From Fulverythrobacter ferritrahens (GTDB lineage: Bacteria > Pseudomonadota > Alphaproteobacteria > Sphingomonadales > Sphingomonadaceae): a DNA stretch of 64,000 bases. How positions within the stretch are numbered: position 1 is the first letter of the stretch; each line of letters begins with the position of its first letter. The stretch covers positions 1 to 64,000 of the forward strand of contig NZ_JACDXU010000002.1 of NCBI RefSeq assembly GCF_020539485.1. The letters run 5' to 3'. Positions 7,158 to 16,341 of this stretch are shown here, piece after piece. The translations under genes were made by a program, and so were the position numbers. The notes under the pieces are model-generated. The model was not told the origin of the DNA. It saw only the letters and a program-made list of their open reading frames with translations, and did no database searches.

Positions 7158-8747
7158 CTAGGGAACCAGCACCGTATCCAGCGCCTCCGGCAACATGCCG
7201 GGATAATCCAGCGTGTAATGCAGGCCCCGGCTCTCATGCCGTTTCAGCGCGCTTTTCACGATCAGATCGGCGCATTGCAGCAGGTTGCGCAATTCGATGA
7301 GGTCGGTCGTCACGCGGAAGTGGCCGTAATAATCCTCGATCTCGTCATGCAGCAGCTTGATGCGGTGCTGCGCGCGTTCCAGCCTTTTGGTGGTGCGCAC
7401 GATGCCGACATAGTTCCACATGAAGCGCCGGATTTCGGTCCAGTTCTGCTTGATGATCACTTCCTCGTCGGAATCGGTCACCCGGCTTTCGTCCCAGGGG
7501 CGGACCGGCGGCGGGGCATCGAAACTGTCCCAGCGGGCGAGGATGTCCTTCGCGGCGGCTTCCCCGAACACGAAACATTCCAGCAGGCTGTTGGAGGCCA
7601 GGCGATTGGCGCCATGCAAGCCGCTTTCGCTGCATTCGCCTGCGGCATAGAGGCCGGGCAGATCCGTGCGGCCGGCAAGGTCCGTCAGGATGCCGCCGCA
7701 GGTGTAATGCTGCGCGGGCACTACCGGGATCGGCTCCTTCGTCATGTCGATGCCCAGGCCGAGCAGCTTTTCATGGATGTTGGGGAAATGCTCCCGCACG
7801 AATTCCGCGGGCTGGTGGCTGATGTCGAGATGGACGTAATCCAGCCCGAAGCGCTTGATTTCCGAATCGATCGCGCGGGCCACAACATCGCGCGGGGCCA
7901 GTTCCAGCCGCTCGGGATCGTAATATTCCATGAAGCGCTTGCCGGTGCGCGGATTGATCAGCCGCCCGCCTTCGCCCCGCACCGCCTCGGTAATCAGGAA
8001 GTTCTTGACCTCCAGATTGTAGAGGCAGGTCGGGTGGAACTGCATCATTTCCATGTTGGAAACGCGGGCGCCCGCGCGCCAGGCCATGGCGATGCCATCT
8101 CCCGTGGCGCCGCGCGGCGCGGTGGAGAACTGATAGACGCGCCCCGCCCCGCCCGATGCCATGATCGTGGCATGGGCCGTATGCGCCTCCACATGGCCGG
8201 TATCGGTGTTCAGCGCATAGACGCCCCACACCCGGCCCGAGCCGGAATAGCGCAGCTCGTTCTTGCCGGTGATCAGTTCGATGCAGCTGCGATTGGGCAG
8301 CAGGGTGATGTTGGGATGTTCCTCCGCCGCCTTGAGCAGGGCCATCTGCACGGCCCAGCCGGTGGCGTCGTTCACATGCACGATCCGCCGGTGCGAATGG
8401 CCGCCTTCGCGCGTGAGGTGCAGATTCGCCCCTTCGGTGTTGAAGGGCACGCCCAGCTCCATCAGCCGGTCGATCGCATGGGGCGCGCTTTCGATCACGA
8501 ACTCCACCGTCTCGCGCCGGTTGAGCCCCGCGCCTGCGATCATCGTGTCGCGAATATGTTCCTCGAAAGTGTCGCCCGCATCCAGCACGGCGGCGATCCC
8601 GCCCTGCGCCCAGGCAGTGGAGCCCGAATTGAGCGTGCCCTTGGCCAGCACCAGCACCTTGCGGCTGTTGGCCAGCGTCAGTGCCGCGGTGAGCCCCGCT
8701 GCACCGGAGCCGATGATGAGGACGTCATGGATGCCGTTGCTGCTCAC
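7158..8747 (-). CDS. nadB: L-aspartate oxidase (NadB)
   Basis: This flavoenzyme (529 aa, GTG start) oxidises L-aspartate to iminoaspartate, the first step of de novo NAD synthesis. The FAD-binding GSGAAG is at residues 13-18. The fumarate-reductase-like core is clear, with GSTAWAQGGIAAVLD, a STAPRGATGDGIAMAWRAGA region, HYTCGGI and GLYAAGECSESGLHGANRLASNSLLE. Length fits the family (about 510-540 aa). nadA and nadC are not in the window, so the pathway must be completed elsewhere. Succinate dehydrogenase flavoprotein is excluded by the length and by the NadB-type motif set. Confidence 0.94.
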   Translation of the reverse strand: MSSNGIHDVLIIGSGAAGLTAALTLANSRKVLVLAKGTLNSGSTAWAQGGIAAVLDAGDTFEEHIRDTMIAGAGLNRRETVEFVIESAPHAIDRLMELGVPFNTEGANLHLTREGGHSHRRIVHVNDATGWAVQMALLKAAEEHPNITLLPNRSCIELITGKNELRYSGSGRVWGVYALNTDTGHVEAHTAHATIMASGGAGRVYQFSTAPRGATGDGIAMAWRAGARVSNMEMMQFHPTCLYNLEVKNFLITEAVRGEGGRLINPRTGKRFMEYYDPERLELAPRDVVARAIDSEIKRFGLDYVHLDISHQPAEFVREHFPNIHEKLLGLGIDMTKEPIPVVPAQHYTCGGILTDLAGRTDLPGLYAAGECSESGLHGANRLASNSLLECFVFGEAAAKDILARWDSFDAPPPVRPWDESRVTDSDEEVIIKQNWTEIRRFMWNYVGIVRTTKRLERAQHRIKLLHDEIEDYYGHFRVTTDLIELRNLLQCADLIVKSALKRHESRGLHYTLDYPGMLPEALDTVLVP

Positions 8748-8811
8748 GCCGAACTCCGCTCGCAGGTGGGTTGAACGAAAGCTCCGTCCGGATTGGACCC
8801 CAGGCGGAAAC

Positions 8812-9339
8812 TCACTGCCGTGCTTCCAGCATCAGCACTCGTTCCATCTCCAGGGTCGTATCCGCGTTATTATCGTGCAGGACAACATGGAACCTGTAGG
8901 AACCGGGCGGATCGCTCGATTGCAGCATTGCCGACACCGGATCTTCACTGAAGGCCGCGATACGGCCCTTGGGCTTGGCCGCCTTGGTCCAGATCCTGCG
9001 GCCCGGATTATCGACGATCTTTTCTCCGCCGGGGCCGAATACGGTGTAGTCAGCGGTCACGTTGCATTTGCCGTTCGCTCCCGCCTTGCAGTCGCCAACC
9101 GCAACCATGATGAGGAAAGGAACGTCCGCGAGTTTCGCCGGGACGGCCGTGGCTTCGTCAAGTCCACCTTTGCCTTCTGTCCAGGCCCGATATTTCTGCG
9201 GGTCGAAGAAGATATGAAACTGAGCCTGAAGTCCGTCCTGAACCCGGTAGGTCTCGGCTGCATGGGCGGAAACCGGCTGGATTGCGGAAAAACCGATCAG
9301 TGCGGCAAATGCGATGTTTCGCCACGGATTGTTCATCAT
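8812..9339 (-). CDS. Secreted hypothetical protein
   Basis: A 175-aa protein with a Sec signal peptide (MMNNPWRNIAFAALIGFSAI, cleavage expected after SAHA). The mature part contains one Cys pair (GDCKAGANGKCNV) and mostly beta-type sequence, with no known motif. Its start codon overlaps the stop of the ABC ATPase gene by four bases (ATGA), so the two are co-translated and probably act together, for example in envelope stress or export. The function is unknown. Confidence 0.75.
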   Translation of the reverse strand: MMNNPWRNIAFAALIGFSAIQPVSAHAAETYRVQDGLQAQFHIFFDPQKYRAWTEGKGGLDEATAVPAKLADVPFLIMVAVGDCKAGANGKCNVTADYTVFGPGGEKIVDNPGRRIWTKAAKPKGRIAAFSEDPVSAMLQSSDPPGSYRFHVVLHDNNADTTLEMERVLMLEARQ

Positions 9340-10307
9340 GCCGCCTCCCTGTTGCTCGTCAGCTGGACGAATACATCCTCAAGGTCCGGCTCCTGCGTGG
9401 AAACATCCACTATGACGAAGCCCTGCGCCTGCACCTGGCCCAGCACGTCGCCGGCAGTGACGCGATCCTTGTCATAGGCGATCTCGATCTCCCGCTCCCC
9501 GGTCTTGCGGCATTTGACGAAGGCGGGGTGGCTGGGCAGATCGCCGATGTCGCGGTCCAGGGTCAGCAGCAGGATCTTTTCCCGCGTCATTTCCACCAGT
9601 TCGCGCGTGGGGCGGTTGGTGATGAGCTGGCCGTGATTGATGATCGCGATCCGGTCGCACAATTCCTCGGCTTCTTCGAGGTAATGGGTGGTCAGCACCA
9701 CGGTCACGCCCTGATGGTTCAACTCGCTGACCAGTTCCCACAGCTGGCGGCGCAGTTCCACGTCCACGCCCGCCGTGGGCTCGTCCAGCACCAGGATCGG
9801 CGGGGAATGGACCATGGCCTTGGCGATCAGCAACCGCCGCTTCATGCCCCCCGAAAGCGAGCGGGAATAGGCATTGCGCTTGTCCGCCAGATGGACGGCT
9901 TTCAGCAGTTCTTCCGAGCGGCGCAGCGCCTTGGGCACGCCCCACAGGCCGGCCTGATTCTCCAGCACCTCGAACGGAGTGAAGAAGGGATCGAACACGA
10001 TTTCCTGCGGGACTATGCCGATGGATGCCTTGGCATTGCGCATGTCGCTATCGATGTCATGGCCCCAGATTTCCACCGTGCCGCTGGTTTTCATCACCAG
10101 CCCGGCCATGATGTTGATCAGGGTGGACTTGCCCGCGCCGTTGGGGCCCAGCAGGCCGAAGATCTGGCCCTGCGGAACGTCGAAGCTGACCCCGCCCAGG
10201 GCGAGCTTGCCTTCGCCGCCTTGCCCGGCCTTACCGCCCTTGCCCCGCACGGGAGCATAACGCTTGACGACATCCCTGATCGAGATCGCAACGCTGCTGT
10301 CACTCAT
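9336..10307 (-). CDS. ABC transporter ATP-binding protein
   Basis: A 323-aa ATPase of the multidrug or YadG/CcmA-like subfamily. Walker A is GPNGAGKST (residues 54-62), signature SLSGGM (149-154), and Walker B ILVLDEPTAGVD (170-181), followed by the H-loop TTHYLEEAEELCDR. A Gly/Lys-rich insertion (RGKGGKAGQGGEGK, 21-34) separates the first strand from the rest of the nucleotide-binding fold, which is unusual. The ATG at 10307 has a perfect AAGGAG eight bases upstream. Its stop overlaps the start of the secreted-protein gene. No permease gene is adjacent, so the membrane partner is unidentified. Confidence 0.88.
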   Translation of the reverse strand: MSDSSVAISIRDVVKRYAPVRGKGGKAGQGGEGKLALGGVSFDVPQGQIFGLLGPNGAGKSTLINIMAGLVMKTSGTVEIWGHDIDSDMRNAKASIGIVPQEIVFDPFFTPFEVLENQAGLWGVPKALRRSEELLKAVHLADKRNAYSRSLSGGMKRRLLIAKAMVHSPPILVLDEPTAGVDVELRRQLWELVSELNHQGVTVVLTTHYLEEAEELCDRIAIINHGQLITNRPTRELVEMTREKILLLTLDRDIGDLPSHPAFVKCRKTGEREIEIAYDKDRVTAGDVLGQVQAQGFVIVDVSTQEPDLEDVFVQLTSNREAA

Positions 10308-10408
10308 GCCCCGCTCCTTGCGCCAGCGGGGGGCCCACGTAAAGGGCAAGCTGTGACAGATGCGCTACCGTCTTGCGGATCGTGCGGGCTGGGGTTAGTG
10401 GCGAATCC

Positions 10409-10657
10409 ATGCTTCCGCCGCCAGAAACCACTATCGTCGAAACCACCCGCGTCTCGTGTGACGGTTCGGGCGGCATTCGCGGCGGTTCCAGCTACCGCGC
10501 AGCGGCGCTGGGCCACCCGCGCGTCTTCCTGGAAATTGACGAGCACGGCTATGTCGATTGCGGCTATTGCGACCGGCGCTTCATCCTGAAGGGCGGCCCG
10601 GCCGACGGCGCGGACCAGTCGCAGCTGCCGGACATCGCCTCGGGCGCGAGCGTCTAG
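10409..10657 (+). CDS. CHCC zinc-finger protein (NDUFS6-like)
   Basis: An 82-aa protein with the zf-CHCC domain pattern: a Cys in TTRVSCDGSGG, His in GHPRVFLEI, and a CxxC in GYVDCGYCDRRFIL. The family resembles the accessory complex I subunit NDUFS6. In alphaproteobacteria small stand-alone versions are common, and they are proposed to bind zinc in association with respiratory complex I. It is transcribed divergently from the ABC ATPase gene. The start is the ATG at 10409, and the upstream extension has no support. Confidence 0.82.
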   Translation: MLPPPETTIVETTRVSCDGSGGIRGGSSYRAAALGHPRVFLEIDEHGYVDCGYCDRRFILKGGPADGADQSQLPDIASGASV

Positions 10658-10776
10658 GCCTGATCCACCCTTTCCGTTCGTCCTGAGCCTCCCGATCTTC
10701 CCGCCAGGACCGGAATCTGCACCGCGCGGCCGAACCCGCACTTTCGCTCGCCGCCGGGCGGACCTATATCCATCCC

Positions 10777-12201
10777 ATGACTTTCACCGATCCGCGCGGC
10801 CATCTTTATGCAGATGGCAAGCTTTCGCCCGAAGAAGCCCAGGCCCTCGCCCGCAAGACGCTGGCGCAATGCGACGATGGGGAGCTGTTCCTCCAGTTCG
10901 TCGCTTCGGAGAGCTTCGCCTTTGACGATGGCCGGCTGAAGACCGCCGATTATTCGCGCGATTCGGGTTTCGGCCTGCGCGGCGTTTCGGGCGAGATGAC
11001 CGGTTTTGCCCATGCGAACGACATTTCCGCCAGTGCCATCGCGCGGGCAGGCGAGACGCTGAAACTGCTGGACCCGACAACGGGAAGCCCCGCCGCGCCG
11101 CCGCGCCTCAACAATCGCCACCTCTATACCGATGTCAGCCCGCTGGACCTGGTGCCCTTTGCCGAAAAGGTCGCGCTGCTGGAAAAGATCGACGCCGCCG
11201 CCCGCGCCCGCGATCCGCGCGTGGCGCAGGTCACGGCCAGCCTCTCGGGCAGCTGGTCGGTGGTGGAGATCGTGCGCGCCGATGGCTTCGTGGCCACCGA
11301 TGTGCGCCCGCTGGTGCGGCTCAACGTCTCCATCGTGGCCGAAGTGAACGGCAGGCGGGAAACCGGCAGCTACGGGATCGGCGGGCGCCATCTGTATGAC
11401 CGGCTGTTCGTGGAAAGCGCCTGGAACGAGGCGATCGACCATGCGCTGGGGCAGGCCCTGGTGAACCTCGAAAGCGTGGCCGCGCCTGCGGGTGAAATGA
11501 CCGTATTGCTCGGCCCCGGCTGGCCCGGCGTGCTGCTGCACGAGGCCATCGGCCACGGGCTGGAAGGCGATTTCAACCGCAAGGGCACCAGTGCATTCAC
11601 TGGCCGCATCGGCGAGCGTGTGGCCGCCCCCGGCGTGACCGTGGTGGACGATGGTTCGATCCATGACCGGCGCGGTTCGCTGTCCATCGACGATGAGGGC
11701 ACCCCCACCGGCGAGACCGTGCTGATCGACGACGGCATCCTGAAAGGCTATATGCAGGACCGGCTCAATGCCCGGCTGATGGGCATGGAACCCACCGGCA
11801 ATGGCCGCCGCGAGAGCTATCAACACGCGCCCCTGCCGCGCATGACCAATACTTTCATGAAGGCCGGCAACGACAATCCGGAAGAGCTCCTCTCCCGCAT
11901 GAAGAGCGGCATCTTCGCCAAGAGCTTCGGCGGCGGGCAGGTGGACATCGTTTCGGGCAAATTCGTGTTCAGCTGCACCGAGGCCTATCTGGTGGAGAAC
12001 GGCAAACTGGGCGCGCCGATCAAGGGCGCCACGCTGATCGGCGACGGGCCTTCGGTGCTGACCAAAGTCACCGGCATCGGCAGTGATCTGGAACTCGACC
12101 CCGGCATCGGCATGTGCGGCAAGGGCGGGCAGGGCGTGCCTGCGGGCGTGGGCCAGCCGACCCTGCTGGTGGACCGCCTGACGGTGGGCGGAACCGCCTG
12201 A
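10777..12201 (+). CDS. tldD: TldD metalloprotease
   Basis: TldD (474 aa) pairs with TldE/PmbA to form a cytosolic zinc protease that degrades unfolded peptides and helps mature some ribosomally made peptides and antitoxins. The zinc motif HEAIGH is at residues 255-260 within LLHEAIGHGLEGD. The C-terminal GKGGQGVPAGVGQP stretch is typical of the family. Length matches E. coli TldD (481 aa). A pmbA partner is not in the window. Confidence in the family is high. Confidence 0.95.
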   Translation: MTFTDPRGHLYADGKLSPEEAQALARKTLAQCDDGELFLQFVASESFAFDDGRLKTADYSRDSGFGLRGVSGEMTGFAHANDISASAIARAGETLKLLDPTTGSPAAPPRLNNRHLYTDVSPLDLVPFAEKVALLEKIDAAARARDPRVAQVTASLSGSWSVVEIVRADGFVATDVRPLVRLNVSIVAEVNGRRETGSYGIGGRHLYDRLFVESAWNEAIDHALGQALVNLESVAAPAGEMTVLLGPGWPGVLLHEAIGHGLEGDFNRKGTSAFTGRIGERVAAPGVTVVDDGSIHDRRGSLSIDDEGTPTGETVLIDDGILKGYMQDRLNARLMGMEPTGNGRRESYQHAPLPRMTNTFMKAGNDNPEELLSRMKSGIFAKSFGGGQVDIVSGKFVFSCTEAYLVENGKLGAPIKGATLIGDGPSVLTKVTGIGSDLELDPGIGMCGKGGQGVPAGVGQPTLLVDRLTVGGTA

Positions 12202-12557
12202 TCCGGGCCTCTGTCGCCATCAATTGTCGTCATGCTGAACTCGTTTCAGCATCCATCTCTCCCCACAAGCAACAGCTCGATCAGGAGAAATGGGCCCTGG
12301 AAGCGAAGCTGTGCCTGCACAAACAAGTTCAGGGTGACGATTGCATCGAGCCTTTGCGCGCCCCGATTTGCAGCCTGTTTCGGCGGAAGCTTTCCCGCTC
12401 AGGCAATCGCTGCACTCCAGGGTACAAGGATCACCAGAAAAGGCGTAATATTGCAGAGGTTCCAACACTGCGAGTCCGTCTTTTCAGGCAGGAACCTCCC
12501 GTCAGCATGTATTAAGCCTGCCGGTGATAGGGGTCCCGCCATCTTACGGAGATTTAT
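12202..12557. other. Intergenic region with degenerate repeat doublet
   Basis: No gene is supported. A GTCATGCTGAACTCGTTTCA unit begins at 12229, and a diverged inverse ACAAGTTCAGGGTGACGA lies at about 12324-12341. They form the remains of another REP-like doublet family. The last bases carry the ribosome binding site (GGAG) for the gene at 12558. Confidence 0.5.
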
Positions 12558-12962
12558 ATGCGCAAGATCATTACTGCTCTCGCCATTTCCGCTCTTGCCC
12601 TGACCGGGGGCGCCGTCAGCGCCAAGCAGACCGCGTCGGAAAAGGGTGAAGCCCAGCTTCAGAAGCTGATCGCAGGCCGCACCGCCGGAGAGCCGAAGAG
12701 CTGCATCAACACCATGCGCCAGAACGGGATGCGGATCATCGATCGCACTGCCATCGTCTATGAATCGGGCGATACGGTGTGGGTCGCGCGGCCGACCGAC
12801 TCGCGCCAGCTGCGCCGCACCGACATTCTGGTGATCGACCGGGTGAACGGCAGCCAGCTGTGCACCAATGACACGATGTACACCATCGACCAGTCGAGCG
12901 GCATGTATTCCGGCGCGGTCTTCCTCAAGGAATTCGTCCCCTACACCAAGCCGAAGGGCTGA
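12558..12962 (+). CDS. Secreted hypothetical protein (DUF6491-like)
   Basis: A 134-aa protein with a Sec signal (MRKIITALAISALALTGGAVSA). The mature domain has two Cys (KSCINTMRQ and SQLCTNDTMY) that could form a disulfide, and a repeating hydrophobic pattern (IVYESGDTVWVARPTD, DILVIDRVNG). It resembles the DUF6491 type of small secreted proteins from sphingomonads, judged from memory only. GGAG stands ahead of the ATG. The downstream DUF924 gene follows after only 8 bp, so the two may be co-transcribed. Confidence 0.7.
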   Translation: MRKIITALAISALALTGGAVSAKQTASEKGEAQLQKLIAGRTAGEPKSCINTMRQNGMRIIDRTAIVYESGDTVWVARPTDSRQLRRTDILVIDRVNGSQLCTNDTMYTIDQSSGMYSGAVFLKEFVPYTKPKG

Positions 12963-12970
12963 TCCTAAGC

Positions 12971-13525
12971 ATGGCTGCCGCTCCGCGCCGCTGGGCGGCA
13001 GAATTGCTGCATTTCTGGTTCCACACACTCGGCCCGCGCGACTGGTTCGGCGGCGGGCCGGAAGTGGACGAGGCATTGCGCCGCCGGTTCGAGCCGGATC
13101 TGCTGGCGCTGTTCACCCAGAGCGCGGATAATTTCCTGACCGATCCGCTCACGGCCCGCGCGGCAGTGCTGCTGTTCGATCAGTTGCCGCGCAATCTCTA
13201 TCGCGGCACGGCCGAGGCTTTCGCCTTCGATCCGCTGGCCCATGCCATTTGCGTGGAAGCCCTCTCGCGCGGGTGGGACAGGGGGCTGACCCTGCAGGAA
13301 CGGCAATTCCTCGGCCTCCCACTGATGCATGGGGAAAGCCGGGCAGACCAGCTTGCCTCGCTCGCCTATTACGGGGCGCTGGGTAACGCCTTCATCCTGT
13401 CCTTCGCCCGCGCGCATTACCGCATGGTCGCGCGTTTCCGCCGCTTCCCCCATCGCAACGAAGTGCTGGGCCGCAAGAGCACCCCGGCGGAACTCGCCGC
13501 CATCGCTGCCGGAAATCACTGGTAA
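12971..13525 (+). CDS. DUF924 family protein
   Basis: The 184-aa protein has the DUF924 hallmark sequence order: LLHFWFHTLGPRDWFGGGPEVD, then DPLTARAAVLLFDQLPRNLYRGTAEAFAFDPLA, then LPLMHGE. The family is all-helical with a tetratricopeptide-like fold and no known biochemical role. Length is normal for the family. It lies 8 bp after the secreted protein gene on the same strand. Confidence 0.85.
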   Translation: MAAAPRRWAAELLHFWFHTLGPRDWFGGGPEVDEALRRRFEPDLLALFTQSADNFLTDPLTARAAVLLFDQLPRNLYRGTAEAFAFDPLAHAICVEALSRGWDRGLTLQERQFLGLPLMHGESRADQLASLAYYGALGNAFILSFARAHYRMVARFRRFPHRNEVLGRKSTPAELAAIAAGNHW

Positions 13526-13617
13526 GGGCCGCAAATCGGGACATGTGACACGGCGGTGTCACACAGCAAGGCCAAGGCGGGCGCCAGTTATCAGGCGCTT
13601 CGAGGCTTCCCCCAAAA

Positions 13618-15066
13618 ATGAAATATCCCTTCTTCGCGATCACGCTGTTGTTCGGCGCTGCCCTGCCGCAGGCCCTGTTGGCGCAGGCCCCGCAGGCAGA
13701 AGACCTTTCCGCCCTGCCGCGCCACGCCTCCGCCGATCCGAGCCTGCCTGACGGCGCGCGCCGCCTGCCCGGCGATCTGAGCGGCGCCTATGCCGCCATG
13801 GCCTCCACCGACGCGCAAAAGCCGGTGCGCAATGTGATCCTGCTGATCGGTGACGGAATGGGCGATTCCGAAATCACGATCGCGCGCAATTATGCCGCAG
13901 GGGCGGGCGGCTATTTCAAGGGTCTGGATGCCCTGCCGGTGAGCGGCCAATACACCCATTACTCGCTCGACAAGGACAGCGGGAAGCCGAACTACGTCAC
14001 CGATTCCGCCGCCTCCGCCACGGCATTCTCCAGCGGGGTGAAGAGCTATAATGGTGCCATCGGCGTGGATATTCGCGGGCAGGCCCATCCCAGCCTGCTG
14101 ACGCTGGCGCGCAAGGCGGGGCTCGCCACGGGCGACGTTTCCACTGCCGAAATCCAGGACGCCACGCCCGCCGCGCAGATCGCCCATGTGGCGGATCGCG
14201 ATTGCAAGGGCCCGCAGGAAACCAGCAAGGTCTGCCCCGCCGATGCGCTGGAAAATGGCGGGCGCGGATCGATTGCCGAACAATTGCTCGACACGAGGCC
14301 CGATGTGGCGCTGGGCGGCGGCGCGAAATATTTCCGCCAGAACGCCACTGCCGGAAAGTGGAAGGGCAAGAGCCTGCTGGATCAGGCGGCGGAACGCGGC
14401 TTCACGCTCGTCACCGATGCGGCGCAGCTTGCTGCGGTAACCAGCGCGAACCAGAAGAAGCCGCTGCTGGGCCTCTTCGCGGAAGGCAATATGCCGGTGC
14501 GCTGGAAGGGGCCGCGTGCCAGCTATCACGGCAATATCGACCTGCCGCCGGTGACCTGCGCAGCGAATGCGGAGCGCCCGGCCAACCAGCCCACGCTGGC
14601 ATCGATGACACGCAAGGCAATCGACCTGCTCTCGCCTGCGCCCAGGGGCTTCTTCCTGCAGGTGGAAGGCGCCTCGATCGACAAGGAATCGCATGGCGCC
14701 AATCCCTGCGGCCAGATCGGGGAAACGGTCGATCTCGACGAAGCGGTGCAAGTGGCGCTGGAATTCGCGCGCAAGGATGGCAACACGCTGGTGATCGTCA
14801 CGGCCGACCATGCCCATTCCGGCCAGATCATCTATGCCGACGAAAAGGCCCCCGGCCTCACCCAGGCGCTGATGACGCAGGACGGCGCGGTGATGACGGT
14901 AAGCTACGGCAATAGCGAGGATGGCTCCATGGGTCACACCGGCACGCAATTGCGCGTCGCCGCCTATGGCCCGCGTTCCTTCAACGTCACCGGCCTGCTC
15001 GACCAGACGGACATCTTCTACATCATGCGCGACGCGCTGGGGCTGGCTTCGGCTCCGGCGAAATGA
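13618..15066 (+). CDS. Alkaline phosphatase (PhoA-type)
   Basis: Periplasmic alkaline phosphatase superfamily enzyme (482 aa) that hydrolyses phosphate monoesters. A Sec signal ([20 protein letters not shown]) precedes cleavage near LLAQA. Metal and catalytic residues are visible: D79 in [11 protein letters not shown], the nucleophile Ser130 in [12 protein letters not shown] and D in the [13 protein letters not shown] stretch, and the zinc ligands in [10 protein letters not shown] and SMGHTG. Length fits E. coli-like PhoA (about 470 aa). No Pho box was recognised upstream. Substrate range is not shown by the sequence. Confidence 0.93.
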   Translation: MKYPFFAITLLFGAALPQALLAQAPQAEDLSALPRHASADPSLPDGARRLPGDLSGAYAAMASTDAQKPVRNVILLIGDGMGDSEITIARNYAAGAGGYFKGLDALPVSGQYTHYSLDKDSGKPNYVTDSAASATAFSSGVKSYNGAIGVDIRGQAHPSLLTLARKAGLATGDVSTAEIQDATPAAQIAHVADRDCKGPQETSKVCPADALENGGRGSIAEQLLDTRPDVALGGGAKYFRQNATAGKWKGKSLLDQAAERGFTLVTDAAQLAAVTSANQKKPLLGLFAEGNMPVRWKGPRASYHGNIDLPPVTCAANAERPANQPTLASMTRKAIDLLSPAPRGFFLQVEGASIDKESHGANPCGQIGETVDLDEAVQVALEFARKDGNTLVIVTADHAHSGQIIYADEKAPGLTQALMTQDGAVMTVSYGNSEDGSMGHTGTQLRVAAYGPRSFNVTGLLDQTDIFYIMRDALGLASAPAK

Positions 15067-15078
15067 TTGCCGAGGCGC

Positions 15079-15768
15079 TCAGGCAATATGCTTGAGCGCC
15101 TCCCGCTTCGAGAGCGGGCTCAGCTCGCTTTCATGCGCGGCGACATAGCGGGCCACTTCGGCGGGATCGGTGCGGGCATATTGCCGCAGCGCCCAGCCGA
15201 TGGCCTTGCGCAGGAAGAATTCCTTCGATCCCATCGACGGAGCGATGGCCGCGTAAAGCAGATCGAGATCCGTCTCCTGTTTGGCAAGCAGCTGGCACAG
15301 GATCGCACTGCGCCGCTTCCACATATCCCCGCCCCGCGCCCATTCGAGCATGGCCTGCTTCATCGGCACGGGTTCGGCCCGCAGGATCGCCAGAAGGTTC
15401 TGCCCGGCAATCGTATCGACATAATCCCACCATGCGCCGGTGACGATCATCTCCTCATACATGGGCAGAGCATCCATCCGCTGGAAAGCGCGCGCCTGGC
15501 GGATGGCTGCCAGATCGAGGGCACAATAGCGTTCCTCGCGGAATTCCGCCCCCCGCCAGATCGCCAGAACCTCGGCCTGCCATTCGGCGGAAGAGGTGAA
15601 TTGCAGGGGCTTCAACAGATCGCGGCACAATACCCGCCGCACCGGCGTCGGCACGCCCAGATAGGGCATGGCGCTTTTCATATAGGCTTGCATCGCCGGC
15701 GCGCGGGCAGGCTCGGCCACCTCTTCCAGCGCCGAACGCAGGCGGCGGGCGAGCGGGATCGCGCTCAA
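15079..15768 (-). CDS. DNA alkylation repair protein (AlkD-like)
   Basis: A 229-aa ALK HEAT-repeat protein, the family of AlkC/AlkD DNA glycosylases that remove alkylated bases without flipping them. Recognisable segments are YMKSAMPYLGVPTPVRRVLCRDL, the WWDYVDTIAGQNL region with the conserved aromatic and Asp residues, and FFLRKAIGWALRQYARTDP near the end. The C-terminal part matches the conserved RKAI-W-LR-Y motif. Its ATG overlaps the stop of the acetyltransferase gene (ATGA, 15765-15768), so the two are coupled. Confidence 0.88.
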   Translation of the reverse strand: MSAIPLARRLRSALEEVAEPARAPAMQAYMKSAMPYLGVPTPVRRVLCRDLLKPLQFTSSAEWQAEVLAIWRGAEFREERYCALDLAAIRQARAFQRMDALPMYEEMIVTGAWWDYVDTIAGQNLLAILRAEPVPMKQAMLEWARGGDMWKRRSAILCQLLAKQETDLDLLYAAIAPSMGSKEFFLRKAIGWALRQYARTDPAEVARYVAAHESELSPLSKREALKHIA

Positions 15769-16229
15769 TGGCCCGCCCCGGAATGACCAGCTTCGGCATG
15801 AATCGCAAAGCGCAGGCTGGTCGCCTCATAGCCTTCCCGCTCGTAGAAGCGGTGGGCATCCTTGCGGGTATTATTGCTGGTGACTTCGATCATCGTGCAG
15901 CCCCGCGCCGCCAGCGCCGCTTCGCCCGCGCGCAGCAAGGCAGCGCCGATGCCCTTGCCGCGCTGCCCCTCTGCCACCACCAGCATGGCAATGCGCCCCA
16001 CGGGCCGGGGGCGATGGAGCACGGGCATGACCGAGGTGGTGAGGCAGCCGACCACGCATCCATCCAGTTCGGCCACCAGCGCATCCATGCCCGCCGCCTC
16101 GATCAGCGGCAGCCGCGCGGCGACATCTTCGGCGCTGCTGCCAGGATGGCCCAGCTGATCGATCAGCACTGCGATTGCGGCGCTGTCTTCCCTCCGGGCC
16201 GGACGGAGGAGCAGGCCCGGTATAGTCAT
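15765..16229 (-). CDS. GNAT family N-acetyltransferase
   Basis: A 154-aa GNAT enzyme that would transfer an acetyl group from acetyl-CoA to an unknown amine. The acetyl-CoA loop is EGQRGKGIGAALLRAGEAAL, and the family C-terminus YEREGYEATSLRFAIHAEAGH is clear. The ATG at 16229 (MTIPGLLLRPARRED) is preferred because GAAGGG stands nine bases before it, whereas the ATG at 16238 lies within that site's shadow. It overlaps the DNA repair gene downstream by four bases. Substrate unknown. Confidence 0.85.
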   Translation of the reverse strand: MTIPGLLLRPARREDSAAIAVLIDQLGHPGSSAEDVAARLPLIEAAGMDALVAELDGCVVGCLTTSVMPVLHRPRPVGRIAMLVVAEGQRGKGIGAALLRAGEAALAARGCTMIEVTSNNTRKDAHRFYEREGYEATSLRFAIHAEAGHSGAGH

Positions 16230-16247
16230 GCGGATCATCCCTTCTTT

Positions 16248-16283
16248 GCGCTCGACTGGGCGCTCGACTGGGCGCTCGGCTGG
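16248..16283. repeat. 12-bp tandem repeat
   Basis: Three copies of GCGCTCG(A/G)CTGG lie head to tail immediately upstream of the acetyltransferase gene. The length variation would alter promoter spacing rather than a protein, because no start codon precedes it in that frame. Confidence 0.75.
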
Positions 16284-16341
16284 TGCCTATCGCGGAAGAG
16301 GGGGGAAATCCATCGGCTGCAATGCCTGCGGGGCTATCCCT

